NCBI GenBank assembly: GCA_965153455.1
Contig: OZ234493.1
Coordinates: 31,176,213-31,240,212, forward strand
Direction of reading: 5' to 3'
DNA length: 64,000 bases
From: Sphagnum compactum
Lineage: Eukaryota; Bryophyta; Sphagnopsida; Sphagnales
Shown: positions 34,480 to 46,859 of the stretch, piece after piece
Layout of the letters: each line of letters opens with the position of its first letter
Position numbering within the stretch: position 1 is the first letter of the stretch
Translations under genes and position numbers: made by a program
The notes under the pieces: generated by a model
Databases searched by the model: none
Told to the model about the DNA's origin: nothing
What the model saw: the letters and a program-made list of their open reading frames with translations, nothing else

Positions 34480-34795
34480 GGTTTTAGGGTTGCAGAGGTA
34501 TCAGGGTTTAGGGTTTCAGGATTCAGGACCGTTTAAGGTTGCAGAGCGTCCGAATTCAGGGTTTAGGATTTTAGGGTTGCAAGCTTCAGAATCGAGGGTT
34601 TTAGGGTTACCGTGCTTCAGAATCCAGGGTCTAGGGTTTTACGGTTCAGGATCTTAGGGTTGCAGAGCTTAGAATCCAGGGTTTAGGGTTCCAGGGTCCA
34701 GGGTCTTAGGGTTGCAGAGCTTCAGAACTCAGGGTTTGGGAATTTATAGTTCCGGGTTTTAAGGTTGGAGAGCGCCAGAATTCTGGGTTCAGGGT
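34480..34795 (+). repeat. Degenerate interstitial telomere-like repeat
   Basis: Variants of TTTAGGG (ttttagggttgcag, gggtttagggttcc) alternate with 'gagcttcagaatccag' in a loose unit of about 50-60 bases. The block starts about 50 bases upstream of the LYRM9-like ATG, so it overlaps that gene's promoter or leader, where it reads as AACCCTAAA telo-boxes on the gene's own strand. Confidence 0.75.
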
Positions 34796-34849
34796 TTGAA
34801 AGTTTGAATTTTTTCTGAATTGATTTGATTTTTGAAGCACAAAACCATA

Positions 34850-35042
34850 CCCAGACTTGACAAGCCGTCGATACTTGATACCCCCAAGTCAAGCTCAGTG
34901 GCAGAGACTCGGTAGGACTTTCATCTGCACACCAGTGGGTTTTGAACCCACAACCTTTTTCAGGTCCCAGGGTCCCAGACAAGGGCTGTAACCACTGAGC
35001 CATCACCCCTGGGGTTGACTGAGCCATCACCCCTGGGGTTGA
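34850..35042 (-). mobile_element. tRNA-derived SINE
   Basis: Read on the minus strand, it has an A box TGGCTCAGTGGTTA (34989-35002) and a B box GGTTCAAAACC (34938-34948), 40 bases apart. A body follows with 'gaaagtcctaccgagtctctgccactgagcttgacttgggggt'. The first ~23 bases of the head are tandemly doubled (34,996-35,041). A second copy lies at 50,595-50,722 and a 3' fragment at 35,485-35,550, which shows that this is a dispersed family. Confidence 0.75.
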
Positions 35043-35484
35043 TTGAATGTTTGAACTTGGGAGCTGGAGAAACTCTGAAGCCTAGAATGATTTCTTTTAC
35101 TTTCTTTTGTCTTATGTTGATTTGCTATGGGGACATTTTCCCCCAAGGGTTTTGAAATAAAATGTTGGAGCAAACTGCTGGCCACTCACATATTTTTTTG
35201 ACTCTTCTTCCTGCATTACTGGCTTTTTCGAAGATTTCCATCAAATCTTTCCTTTCCAAGCTCATTGTCCCCTTATCAACAACTTTTTAAGTTTCACGCA
35301 AAGTTGGGAGGAGGAAGTGACTCATGATGTACATGATGTGCCATGTAGTAAGTTTAGAAGCCCATGAAATGTTGTCTTTTCAAGCTCCGTGTCTCCTTGT
35401 GAACGACTTTAAAATGAAATCTCAATATATTTGCGCCATTTGTTAAATTTTTAGAGCTCCTCATCTCTCCTTCTGTCAAAAAGT

Positions 35485-35550
35485 CTTTCAATCACCGACC
35501 CTCTGCCACTGAGCTTGACTTGGGGGTGCCAATGGCTTGTCTTGTCTGCT
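35485..35550 (+). mobile_element. SINE 3' fragment, opposite orientation
   Basis: 'ctctgccactgagcttgacttgggggt' and 'ggcttgtc' match the body of the SINE at 34,850-35,042 but lie on the plus strand. The A and B boxes are missing. Confidence 0.65.
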
Positions 35551-38500
35551 GGGTCTGCTGTTGTGCTTCCTAAAGTAAAACGGCTTTCAATTTTATGGAA
35601 AAAGTTGGGAGGAAATGGCTAAGAGCATGACCAGCATGATACATGTTAATTTATTTTTTCAGATCCATGTTGGTGAGTAGAGAACAATAATGAGATGGTT
35701 ATAAGGATGGAGGTAGTTATTAAATAAGAAGTGAGATAGCTGTTAAGAAAAAAAAGGTAATTAGACTTGGAAATGACATAGTTGTCTTTGGAATCCACCA
35801 TGTGTGGATTTTTAATTGAAATGACATGTCACAAAAATGCAAGTGATGAAAACTAAGTACTGCAAGTAGTATGGATAGCTTGAATGAAATATTTCTTGTC
35901 GTTCTGATCTTCGATGCATCAAAGGTTTTTAGTTCAAAGTATGTTATAAAAATGAAAGGTTAAGAGTTGATGCAAGTCAAAATTTGATTGCTTTAATATT
36001 TGGAAACTTTGGCGCCCAATTCTTGTTTGAGGCGTGGTGATTTTGTGGAACCATTAACAAGTGGCCTGTTAATTGCATCTTTGGGAAAAAGTAATGGTGA
36101 TCCTCAATAAGTGTTGCACTTTGTGAAAGGGATTTTTCCAAAAGATAATGCTATTAAGAGCAATATCTAATCTTGCTTGAAACCAGAACTTTCATATGCT
36201 TGAATGCTTTTCTTCAATGGTAAAATTTGGCCAGTGTATCTAAAAATTAAAAGTGCAAACTGAAAAAATCTTTGGGTATTCAACTGAAAAAATTTGAAAA
36301 TTTTGCAAAAAATCCACTAGCCTTCTATATTTGGCTCTGGTAGGTAGCAAAATATTCAAAGGGATGTATTTTTTTTGTGCTTTGATATCTAGTTTGTACA
36401 AGTCAAATTGGTTAAACCTTGCTAAAGATGTTGATCATCACTTCAGCTACATCATAAAGTTGACAAAAAGAAATAGTAATGTCATCATCACGTGGGATAT
36501 AGTTGAAGAACACAATTGGAAATCAGCGATTAGAAATCAATGTTTCAAGTTCAAACCATTGTTGGTTGGGTTTTGGTTTATTGGAATTGTTGGGTATGAG
36601 TCAAGGGTTTTCTTTAAAAGAAGACTTTTTGATTTCAGGTCTACTTAATATCTTTAGAAATTGAAATTCATTAGTTTGAGGTCAAATATTTTTCACCAAA
36701 GGTTCCAGATTTGATAGGTTTTAATCTTTATTATTGTAGTATTTTTTCAGGTTCGGCATCTCATTGTTGAATAATTATTTTATTTTGAAAAATTAGTTTT
36801 GGCGCAATTTTTTTTTGAATTTGGACAAAATTTAAATATAATTTAAAATATTCGCATGTCCTTAATCATCAAGGTTCTATGCAAACGTTTTGCATCACAG
36901 CACATGTTTTCATCCCACAACCTCCCCTGCAGAAAATGTTCCACTAACCATTGGCATACCATCAAGCACCGAAAGGCAATTTACATACATGTGTTAGAAA
37001 CTTTGTTAGTCATACCAATAACATACATGCAGAGTATGAATAAAACTTCGTCAAGCTCACGTTTTTGGGTTGGCTTGCTTTTGTCCCCTTGAGGCTTGAA
37101 GCTTGCTTTCTTTGTTGGCTACTTCTTTTTATCTATTATTTCAAAACAGCAGTAGGAACAGTACTGACAATTTAAGATATGCCATTAGGTAGTCAACCCT
37201 CTTAACTCCATGGAAGTATGGGGTAGTGATTGAAGATTCCTCAGCTCTGTTTACTTTGGAGATCAAGGGATAAAGATCTCAACAAAATGTCCACTTTTGT
37301 AGCACCTTGTAATGTGAATTGAAAGAACTACAATATAGCATCATTGACAATGATGCAATATGATTTTTTGTCCATGGGTCCAGATTTGAATTTGCACTGG
37401 TACTGAAACATTTTGATACGCTTCGTAGAAATAGAGAATTCCACATGAATTACTGAAACCACATATTGTTCAGTGTTTTCAGTCAGTTTGCAAATTTTCT
37501 AAATTAAAAATTACACCCAACGTAAGCCAAAGATATAGATGTCAGTTAGGTTTCCCAAGAAAATCACTGCTTAATAAAAAAAAAAGTTCATGGTTTTTGA
37601 ACTTCAATGGTAAACTTCTTCCTCAGGATCAATGCAAAGCTTGCAGCCTTGCAATGACTTTCATGTAGTGAAACTTTTTCCTAGGCCAAATTTTTTGTAG
37701 CATGGAACATGCCTTGTCCATTCCACCCAGGAACTACTGTGATGACTATTGTTCCATTAGGTAGTAATGGGTTCATCTAGGGCTGTTCCAAACTGTGATC
37801 CATCTTCTCATCATTGCCTCACATTTCAATCGTATTCTCAGTCGACAGTTCACATTAAAATGGACATTGACAACACACAAAGGAACATGCAGATGGTTGC
37901 CTATCCCACTTAGGAAAAGGCCTGGAAAAATCCTGAAATAGGATCCCAAATCCAGTACTCTTACAGAAGAAAAGGGTGGAAAACACGAATTCTTTGCTTA
38001 TGGAACGAAAGGTGTGAGCTCATATTTAAGGTTGAGGTGTTCATTGTAGGACACATAATGGGTACCATATCAACAACAATCAACAACAATAGGTTGAAGT
38101 TTCTACAAGAGTGGGAAAGAAGGTCAATATGCACTTTAATATAAATCCAAGTGATGAAAGCTTGAGGGACAAGTATGGGAATTTGCTAAGGGTGAAAGTT
38201 GAAGATTGTGGCTTAAACATCGAATACTTTAATAAGATGGATGTTCAAGGATCAAACAAAAAGCCTACAATTTTTTTAATTATTGGTAGTTTTTAATAGG
38301 TTTTGACAATTTCACCAGTGATTCTCTTGTGGACAATTTCCCAAATGAAATTATATTTTTTGATTAAGGTAAATAGAGATACATGAAAATTTCAAATTTT
38401 TGAGGTGACAAAACTCACTCATCCAAAACATCTCAGGCAGCCAACCATGTGGAAATATTAGGAGCACGTTAAGAACCACCTTCTTCTCAACGTGCAGTCT

Positions 38501-39190
38501 AGCTATGAGAAGAACGTGCAATCAAGCTATGGCATAAGGACTTGAAGCTCTTCTTTCTCTAACATCAAATAAATTTTTGTTCTCCATTTTGGGAAAAAAT
38601 TCTAGACAGTTTCACTATTTGAAGTTTAAAATAACATCAGAGAGCTAATTAATACCTAAACTAGCTCATCTGAATAGAAATACTGAAACCAGCCACCAGT
38701 TGATTATAAACATAATGAGCATACTCTTGTTCACCACCACTTTCTAAAAAGATATAGATAGTTATGAAAAAAAGAAGCTCTTGGAGTTCAAATTGTTTAA
38801 GTTGTATCAAAAATTTTGTTATAGTGCTATTTTTTTCTGTCTTTTTTATCTAGTTTTTTTTTATCATGTAAAAATATATTTATGTATAATTATGATGAAA
38901 TTTAAAAGTATAATGACCTAAAATATGGTCCTTCTAAAATATTTGATAATTTTTAATTCATAATTTTTATTTTTATTTTATGAAATCAAAATATAAGATT
39001 AAAAAACTGTAGTAAGGATTAAGTTTTTTCCATCATGTGGGATACACCTTAAAAAAAAAAAATTCACCCCTGACGTATATCTCTAATTCAAAGTAGCATC
39101 AAAAAAAATTTGTGTTCAAAAAACATTTATGAAAAAAAGTTTAGAGTACCCACTGGCACAATTTGGACCAGCAGTAGATAGCTAAATAAT
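35550..39190. other. AT-rich intergenic DNA, no gene recognised
   Basis: Short open frames (for example 36331-36648 and 38111-38296) have no recognisable domain or splice context. No transposon ends were identified. Confidence 0.45.
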
Positions 39191-41130
39191 TAACCAGTTC
39201 AATGTTTAATTAGCTACCTAGTGAATTGGTAAGTGACAAATAAGTTATAAAATTAACCACACAAATGTTGATTTAGCCAGTTAATAATTCAGCCCAGAGA
39301 GGCTCATAGAAACTACTTGAGCTCCACAGCCATCTGTTAACTAATGATCAAATTAACTTGTAGTTAACTAACAGGTAGTAAAATTAAGTAGCTAATAATT
39401 GATTAGCCAGTTAATAATAAAGCCAGAGAGGTGCATAAAAACTAATTGGAACTAACAATTGAATAAGTGGTAAACGATTAATAGGTGATAAGATTAACTA
39501 GCTGCTGATTTAGTTAGTTAATAATAAAGCCAGAGAGGGTTCATAAAAACCACTTTGACTCACTAGCACTCTTGCTGAGCTCATGCAGACTACAAACATG
39601 GTCGCCCTGGCCAAGTTTGTGGCATGCTGCCAGTACCAGAGGACAATCTGTCCTCCATGATCTACCTTTCGTCTAATGGACTCTCTGGTCCCAAATGGAC
39701 GTAAAATTGTGAACAGTAACCAGACTCCACAGGCCCAATCTTTTTTCGCCCACTGATACAAATTTATTTTATTTTTTGGGGGATAAATGTGACAAAGCAA
39801 ATTTATGTCGGGTTTCTGATCACCAAATTTAGACATATTTGGACCTGAATTGCTGAGATTCTACCTCAGGTTGCAACATGTAGCCAAATGCATAGAAAGA
39901 TCCTTAAATCCATGTACTTTCCTATTTTCTTTGTAACCAAATCTGGCTAGATCATCTTCTTATCAATGATTGCAAGTTATGATACATCAAAATTTCAAAA
40001 AAAAACAAGAAACACTGCACTGTCACCCACTATCTAACTAATGATATATTAACTGGTAATTAATTATTGAGTAAATAAAATCAACTAGTTAAACGTTGAC
40101 AATTAGCTAGTTAATCATTCAACCAGAGAGGTTGATAAAAAGCTACGTGGTGGTAGCGGGAAACACCTACTAGTTTAACTAAATTCAATTAAGTGGTATT
40201 TAATAAAGATGCAAATAAAATTTAATAAGCTAGAAGTTGGTTTAGCCAGTTAATAATTAAGGCAAAAAAATTCGTTATAAAAACTGCTTATTAGAGCTGC
40301 CACCAATTGACCAGTTAACGAACAGCTCATCAGTTACCTAATAGTCCAGCATCTAATAATTCAGCTGGCAGAGAGGTTCATAAAAAGCGACTTGGTAGTG
40401 GGGAGCATCCACTAGTTTAAGTAAAATCAATTAACTGGTAATTAATAAATAGTTAAATAACAACTAGCAAGAAGTTGATTTAGCCAGTTGATAATTAAAG
40501 CAAAAAAAATTCATTAAAAAAACTGCTTATTAGATCTGCCAGCAATTGATCAGTTAACTAGCAATCCAACGATTAACTAATAACAATCTAGCAGCAAATA
40601 ACTCAGCCAGAGAGCTTAATAAAAGCTACTTGGTAGTGGGGGAGCACCCACTAGTTTAACTAAAATCAATTAACTGGTAATTAATAAATAGGTAAATAAA
40701 ATTTAACTAGCTAGAAGTTGATTTAGCCAGTGAATAATCAAGGCAAAAAGTTTCGTTAAAAAAAACTGTTTATTAGAGCTGCCACCAATTGACCAGTTAC
40801 CTAAGAGCTCTTAGAGCTCATCAGTTAACTAACAAACCCACAGTTAACTAATGACAACTCCAGCAGCTAATAATTCGGCCAGAGAGGTTAATAAAAAGCT
40901 ACTTAGTAGTGGAGAGTATCCACTAGTTTAACTAAGATAAACTAACTGGTAATAAATAGGTAAAGAAAATTGAACTGGCTAGAAGTTGATTTAGCCAGGC
41001 TTAATGCAAAAGGTTTCATTAAAAAGACCTGTTTATTAGAGCTGCCACCAATCAACCAGTTAACTAAGAGCTCATCTGTTAACTACTAACAATCCAACAG
41101 CTAATTAACTGGAAGTTCGCAATTAACTAA
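39190..41130. repeat. Satellite-like array, ~110-130 and ~240-270-bp units
   Basis: Units share 'gatttagccagttaataatt.a.gccagagaggttcataaaaa'. On the left (39,240-39,540) the spacing is about 130 and 110 bases. On the right (40,080-41,130) the unit is longer, with 'cactagtttaactaaaatcaattaactggtaattaataaatag' recurring near 40,170, 40,411, 40,651 and 40,921. An unrelated stretch of about 500 bases (39,545-40,020) splits the array. The TTAACTA/TAGTTAA words are self-complementary. It ends about 40 bases from the short GGCA repeat near the P450 3' end. Confidence 0.8.
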
Positions 41131-41170
41131 CTGTGACAAGTTTATAGAGCCCTGTGTTTTTGGGCGGGCC

Positions 41171-41197
41171 GGCAGGCAGGCAGGCAGGCAGGCAGGC
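41171..41197. repeat. (GGCA)n microsatellite
   Basis: Nearly seven perfect GGCA units just past the P450 stop codon, so probably within its 3' UTR (TGCC on the gene's strand). Confidence 0.9.
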
Positions 41198-41201
41198 TTA
41201 T

Positions 41202-43171
41202 TTAATAGAGGTAGTTAGGCAAACGGGGTTTGCAAACAACTTTGAGGGAGGTTGTGCGTGGCATGGTTAGGCCAAAAGTCTCGTTCATCTCAAGGGTAGT
41301 GGGGTCTTGGCCGTCGGGGAGAGAGAATTGGAAGCTGTGCATGAGACGAGCCAATCCGATCTGCACAAACAAAAGACCCAGCGGCATTCCTGCGCATTGA
41401 CGACGGCCAGAGCCAAACGGAATGAGCTGAAAATGGTTACCAGTCACATTAATCTCTGGGTTTTTTATGAACCTTTCGGGGTCGAATTCCTCTGGTCTTT
41501 CCCACCATTTCGGGTCCCTCTGGATGGCGTAGATGTTGATGAATAGTTGAGTGTTGGCTGGGAAATCAAAGCCTCCTAGTTTTGTGTCTTGCAAGGATTT
41601 GTGCGGGATGTTGAGAGGAGCTGGTGGGTGTAATCGGAAAACCTCTTTCACTACTGCATTTAGATAGGGAAGATTGGGGATGTCTGTCTCCGTTACTGTT
41701 CTCTCCTTCCCTACTACTCTGTCTAGCTCCTCTTGTAGCTTCTTTGCTGCCTCTGGGTGTCGGACCAACTCTGAGATCCCCCATTCCACTGTGTTGGATG
41801 ATGTGTCTGTTCCTGCGACAAGCATGTCCTAGAAAAATTCCCACAACAACAACACCACAAACGCTCATTTTAAAGAACAATCATCTTAAAGCTTCACTAA
41901 TTCAGTTTATGCGCGCTTTTGCATACTGACTCGGACATGGTTTTTGTTTTGTTATATACCTGGAGCACGGCTTTGATAGCAGTATCAGCTAGGTGACCGG
42001 TTCCATCTTCTGCAGGTTGGCGTAGTAGAATATCTACAAAGTCATCAGGATTCTTAGCTGCCCCGTCTTTATTCTCATCCACGGTCTTTCCATTCTTCTT
42101 CAGCTGCAGAAACTCCTGAAGCATGTCGTCCACTTCTGCCTTCACCTTCTTCATGTACTTGCTGAAACCTGTGACCACCGTGACCCACTTCAACCATGGG
42201 ATGTAATCACCGATGATGATCGCTCCTGCTAATGACATGAATCTTGTATTCAATTCCTTGAATCTGAAAGCCTCGTTTTGCGCCGCCACGTCCGCTCCAA
42301 AGAATCTGCACAAAAATTCGCACACATGGGTGGTGGATCGATCATGCCCGGATCACAAGCTAGTTCAGCAAATTTACTGATTTTCAAATGATCGCTTGCA
42401 GGAACCGCAATGTCCTTGAACAACAAGTTCGTCGTACAAACAAAAACAACAACTCCTAGAATACGTGGGTTTTGTTCCCAGATGCTATAGCGCCACTTTG
42501 TATTTGTACCTTTTGTTCAACAACATGCGAGTGATGTTGTTGAATGCGAGATGGTTAAGCTTGACTGCAAGATCCACGACTTTCCCTTCTTGGCTGTCAT
42601 CCCAGATGGCTCGCACCAATTGGCTGAACTCCTGAGTTCGGAGAGGACGGAAAGTCTCCAAGCGCTTGGTGGTGAAAAGCTCAATGGTGCAGATCTTGCG
42701 CAAATGGCGCCAATAATCGCCGTAGGGCGCCCACACAATGTTCTTGATATTCTCATGGAAGATATCAGCACCTGGTGGCGCCGGTCGATCAGCCCACACT
42801 TTGTCTTGCACTTTCACGAACTCTTGTGCAGCTTCGGCAGAGGACACAACCACGAGTCCTTGACTACCCAATTTGAGGTACATGATGGGACCATACTTCT
42901 TGGCCAAGTTCCAGAGACTGATATGCGGCTTGTCAGTAAACTGATGCATGTTGCCAATAATGGGCAATTGTCTGGGACCAGGAGGTAGCTTCAGCTTCTT
43001 CCGTCCTTGCAATCCTCCTCCAAACAACATCTTCACAAACAATAACACAGTCACAATGCTCACAAGTCCCCATACAAGTGGAGATCCCCCAGAACCAAAT
43101 TGCAGTCTACTTAGATTTGCCACCCTAAACACCCCCTGAGCTACGTCCATGTTTTCTGCCGTCAAGCTCAT
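41202..43171 (-). CDS. Cytochrome P450, A-type (CYP71 clan)
   Basis: The minus-strand exons are 43171-42510, 42305-41960 and 41828-41202; the introns are GT-AG in phases 2 and 0, giving 544 residues. There is an N-terminal membrane anchor (LVWGLVSIVTVLLFVKML) and a proline hinge (LPPGPRQLPIIGN). The oxygen-binding I-helix is AGTDTS (residues 341-346), starting just after the second junction. ExxR is KEVFR (398-401), PERF is at 453-456, and the heme loop FGSGRRQCAG has Cys 481. All canonical elements are present, so the enzyme looks functional: an ER-bound monooxygenase using NADPH-P450 reductase. The overall style recalls flavonoid 3'-hydroxylase-like and other CYP71-clan enzymes, but the substrate cannot be read from sequence. 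The start could also be the second Met at 43150, which has a better context. An upstream in-frame extension to 43225 lacks an ATG. Confidence 0.9.
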
Positions 43172-43599
43172 GATCTCCAGCAGGAGCAACTCCCCCCCCA
43201 AAAAACAAAATTCCCACCCGTTCACAAAACTTCAGTCTCAAGCTAACTAGCTACAGATGAGTGAATGATCTGAAGAATTGCAGATCAGCTTGAATGACAC
43301 TCAAGTGCAGCTCAAAACTCCAGCTGATGATCAATTGGGGAAAAAATCTATTCTCTAGTACATCTGCAGCAGAAACTCAGTTCAGCATTTGTAACTAGTC
43401 TTGATTCTCGACTGTCGCTGCTGGTTTGGATATCTGCAGATGAGCTTGCAGTTCGCAATTTATGCAGAAGCGGCAGCTGCGGCGTGCAGGAACTTCTGCT
43501 CTGGGTGCGAAGCTGGTGCGGTCGTGGGGGGGCGAACCTGAGGGCGGTCAGACTGACCACAAAGGGTGAACGTACGTAACACCGTCAATAGTAAACACT

Positions 43600-45880
43600 T
43601 GTTACCACTCACGAGTAACGACTTTCATCAATTAATCTCTACATTAGCAAACTAAGGAAAACGCAGCACCGGTGTCCTCTGTTTGGTCATAAAGAGGGTG
43701 AGATTTCTAAAAAATAGCTAAACTAATACGATTGGCCTTAAAGGGGGACTGAAAATCAGATTAGCACCAAATTTGGTCAAATTTTGAGTTTTTTTTTCCC
43801 CTGATTGCCTTAACTTACTCTTTGCTGGTGCTCTGAGTATTGTAACTATAAATAAATATTCTTGAACCTCCTGCATTTGATCCTGAGTTCCAGTATATTA
43901 TATTCATATTTGATAGAATTTCTTTTTTTTTTGAGGCAATGTGCAGAGAGAAATTTTTTCTGTCAACCAGTTATGAGCTGCCAACTTGAAAAACCATTCA
44001 GTCAAAAGTGCTAAAAACGTCTGGGTTGTCACCTATTGGAGGTAGCTTTAAGGTATAATTTTTTGAACAATTAAATTTTTTTCCTTTAGAATTTGAATCA
44101 GTTTTTTGAGCAAACAACTTGATTAGCATGCATGTAACTAATTCTCAATTCTCCTCAGACATTGTTTTGCGAATAATAATGTTTAGACTAGTGTTGAGCG
44201 ATTCCCATTGGGACCTTCTTTTCTCAAACTGATTCTCACATGGAAAATTGATTGCTATGACCAAAGATAATAATCAGTTTAAGAATTGGACCTACAAGTG
44301 AAAACCTAGTGAGAACTAGGTATCGATAATTTTTTTTTTTTTGGAAAATTGAATTCATTTTATAAGAGGACCAGAACCCAGTTCTCTGGTTAGATTAGTG
44401 TTAGTAGGTACGTTATGTTTATTTAGGGTTTAGGTTAGTAGTTAGATTATATTAGTTTGTAAGCAACGGTGCTCATTATATAAAACCCTTTTTGGGGTTT
44501 ATTAATCAAATTTGCTCTTTGCTTAATTAATAAGGAGTGAAGACAAGGTAGCTTCTTTATCCGATTTATTATTGTCATAAAAATATATATGTTGCAGTTT
44601 TTGTAATTAATTTCAATTAGTGGGAAGCTTTAATAATGTTATTTTTTCTCTAGATCTGCAAGCAATTTTTTTAAAAAAAAGAAGCATTACAATTTTAAAA
44701 AGTAATTTAAAATTTTTTTATAGTAAGCAAATTGCTATTAAGATGATTGCACGAGTGTTTTTTCTATTGACATAGCATATCTTTCAATTCATTGTTGATT
44801 TTTTTCTCTTATTGTGTTTGTTTGTGTTCTTAATCAATTTAGTGGTCATCAATTTTTAAGTAATGTTTAAAATTTGGTATCTTTATTTGTTTGAAATTGA
44901 GAAAAAGGAGTTTGTTGTTGTTTTTGAGTTAGATTTTTTAGCTTTTAACATAAAAAAGAAGTTAGCAATATTTTAAATGTTTTTCTTTTTTGTTTGAAAA
45001 GAATATGAAAAAATTTATTTATAACATGTTTTTTATGTTGGATCCACATGAAAGCATTTTTGGGTGGTACCATTAGAAACCACCTCAAGGAATGGTTAAA
45101 GAACCAAAAATAGAGAAATCATTTTTTTCAGCCCTTTACTTTAAATATTTTCACAACTATTTTTTTTTCTCATGTTTATCAATTGCATGCTTTAATATTT
45201 GGTTTGAAGTTTATTTTGGAATTAATAAAAATAAAAATTGTTAAAATTTTGTATTCCTAATCAAAATGTCCTTTTCAAAAATTCATAGCTATAACTTTGG
45301 AAATTCATAACTAAATTATACTTAATCAATTAATTGTCTAATAAAAACATAAAAATAAAATGACTTCCAAATTATCGTAAAAAAATAATTCTCAATTTTT
45401 TTAAAAATCATGTTTCAAATTTGTGTTCATAATTAAAAAGTTCAAGGAAAGGAACTAATATGACAATCCTGAAACTTTTTTCTAAATGCAATGATTAGGA
45501 ACATCAAGATACATAATATTTTTTATATTATTGAAAATTAAAAATCTATGAAACCTAATAAATATACTCATTAAAAAAAATGAAAATATTTATTTAAGTG
45601 TTTCTTATGATTTTTGAAAGTTCAATGGGTCTAGGAATTTGTAGTATTGGTGGACTTTTTGAGAAGTCTGACCTGAGTTTGACCCATCAAGCTTTTGAAT
45701 GTTGGGCCTTGCCGTCTGCCAAACGTTATCTGTCCCATCGAGCATCGTCCGGCGCCCTTTCCGGGACCGACAGTGCAGCCGTGCGAAGAACCGTGTGGTT
45801 CTGTTCTGCCGTAGGGTTTGACTTTTTGACTGTAAAAGTCATTGAAATAGAAAAGAAAACAGACTTCTCTCAACACATGT
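43600..45880. other. AT-rich intergenic DNA
   Basis: Homopolymer-rich, with no gene or recognised element. The first few hundred bases upstream of the P450 (43,172-43,600) should include its promoter, but no TATA box could be singled out. Confidence 0.45.
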
Positions 45881-45885
45881 ATCGA

Positions 45886-45939
45886 TGCCAGCGGTTAGCA
45901 CCATACTCTGTGCTTGAGAAGTCCAGTGTTCAAACCTAC
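45886..45939 (+). repeat. tRNA-like head, possible SINE fragment
   Basis: 'gatgccagcggttagca' resembles an A box with mismatches, and 'gtgttcaaacct' is a good B box about 30 bases on. It abuts the truncated Harbinger-type MITE that follows. No full element could be delimited. Confidence 0.4.
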
Positions 45940-45942
45940 TTA

Positions 45943-46014
45943 AGGGGTGCATTCACACCTAATGTTAAGTCAGTGTTAAGTGAAAATCTAGGTGGCATCT
46001 AAGGTGACACCCAA
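45943..46014 (+). mobile_element. Truncated copy of the TTA-flanked MITE
   Basis: 'ggtgcattcacacctaatgttaagtcagtgttaagtgaaaatctaggtggcat' closely matches the left ~70 bases of the MITE at 25,798 and is preceded by TTA. The right half is missing. Confidence 0.7.
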
Positions 46015-46529
46015 TGTGAAAATGGGTGATTGTTTTATTATAATATGGGGTTTAGTAAATTGATTTCAATATGTCGTTTATTCTCACATGGAATTACATA
46101 TAGTAAAGGACGTCGGGATGAAAAATGAAGCTTCCCCTGAATCCGTCCCGTCGTCCCTCTGTCCATCCCGTCATCCATCCAAACAGAACAAATATATATT
46201 TTAAAAAGTTTTTAAAAACTAAAACATGAACCAAACATTGTTGAAATAACACACCTGTGCATTAGGCACGGGGTTCAAACTAGTATAAGTCGTAAACCAC
46301 ATACAAGCACATTTATGATCGGGACAAGCGCTTGGGGGCATTTATTAGATTTAGGAATAGACCATGAGAATTATTATGACAGTTCACAAGATTTTGTAAC
46401 TATGGTTCTCAAAAAAAATAATCAAAGACCCTATTTTGATATATGACCATGGCTCTCAATTTTGTTAGAATTTTTTTCAAATAATTGTTGCCCAATACTG
46501 GTTGCAACCATTGAAAAGAAAATTTAGCC

Positions 46530-46720
46530 AACATTGGCTATAAACTAGACATGAAAATTAAAACAATATAGGGCATCTTGGCTATTTGTTGGAACCTTTA
46601 TGGAAATATGGTGATTTGGAAAACCAATTCTTGAAATATGGTGAATTTGGGTCATTTTTTTCATGGAAAATCCTTTGTGTGAGTCCAAATTATACTTTTC
46701 AGATTAAAAACAATGAAGTT
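46530..46720. repeat. Dispersed repeat family copy B
   Basis: 'tttagccaacattggctataaactagacatgaaa', 'ctatttgttggaacc' and 'aaaccaattcttgaaatatggtgaa' match copy A at 23,378 with drift. Confidence 0.55.
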
Positions 46721-46859
46721 TCACCCCCCAACATAAAGATGATTCCTTCACAATATCCATTTGTTTACTTATCAATATCTATTTGTCACTCCCACCAAAG
46801 GTTTGGAAGAAAACAAAAGGGTCACAAATATCAGCCTATGTGACGAGGAGTACTAAATG

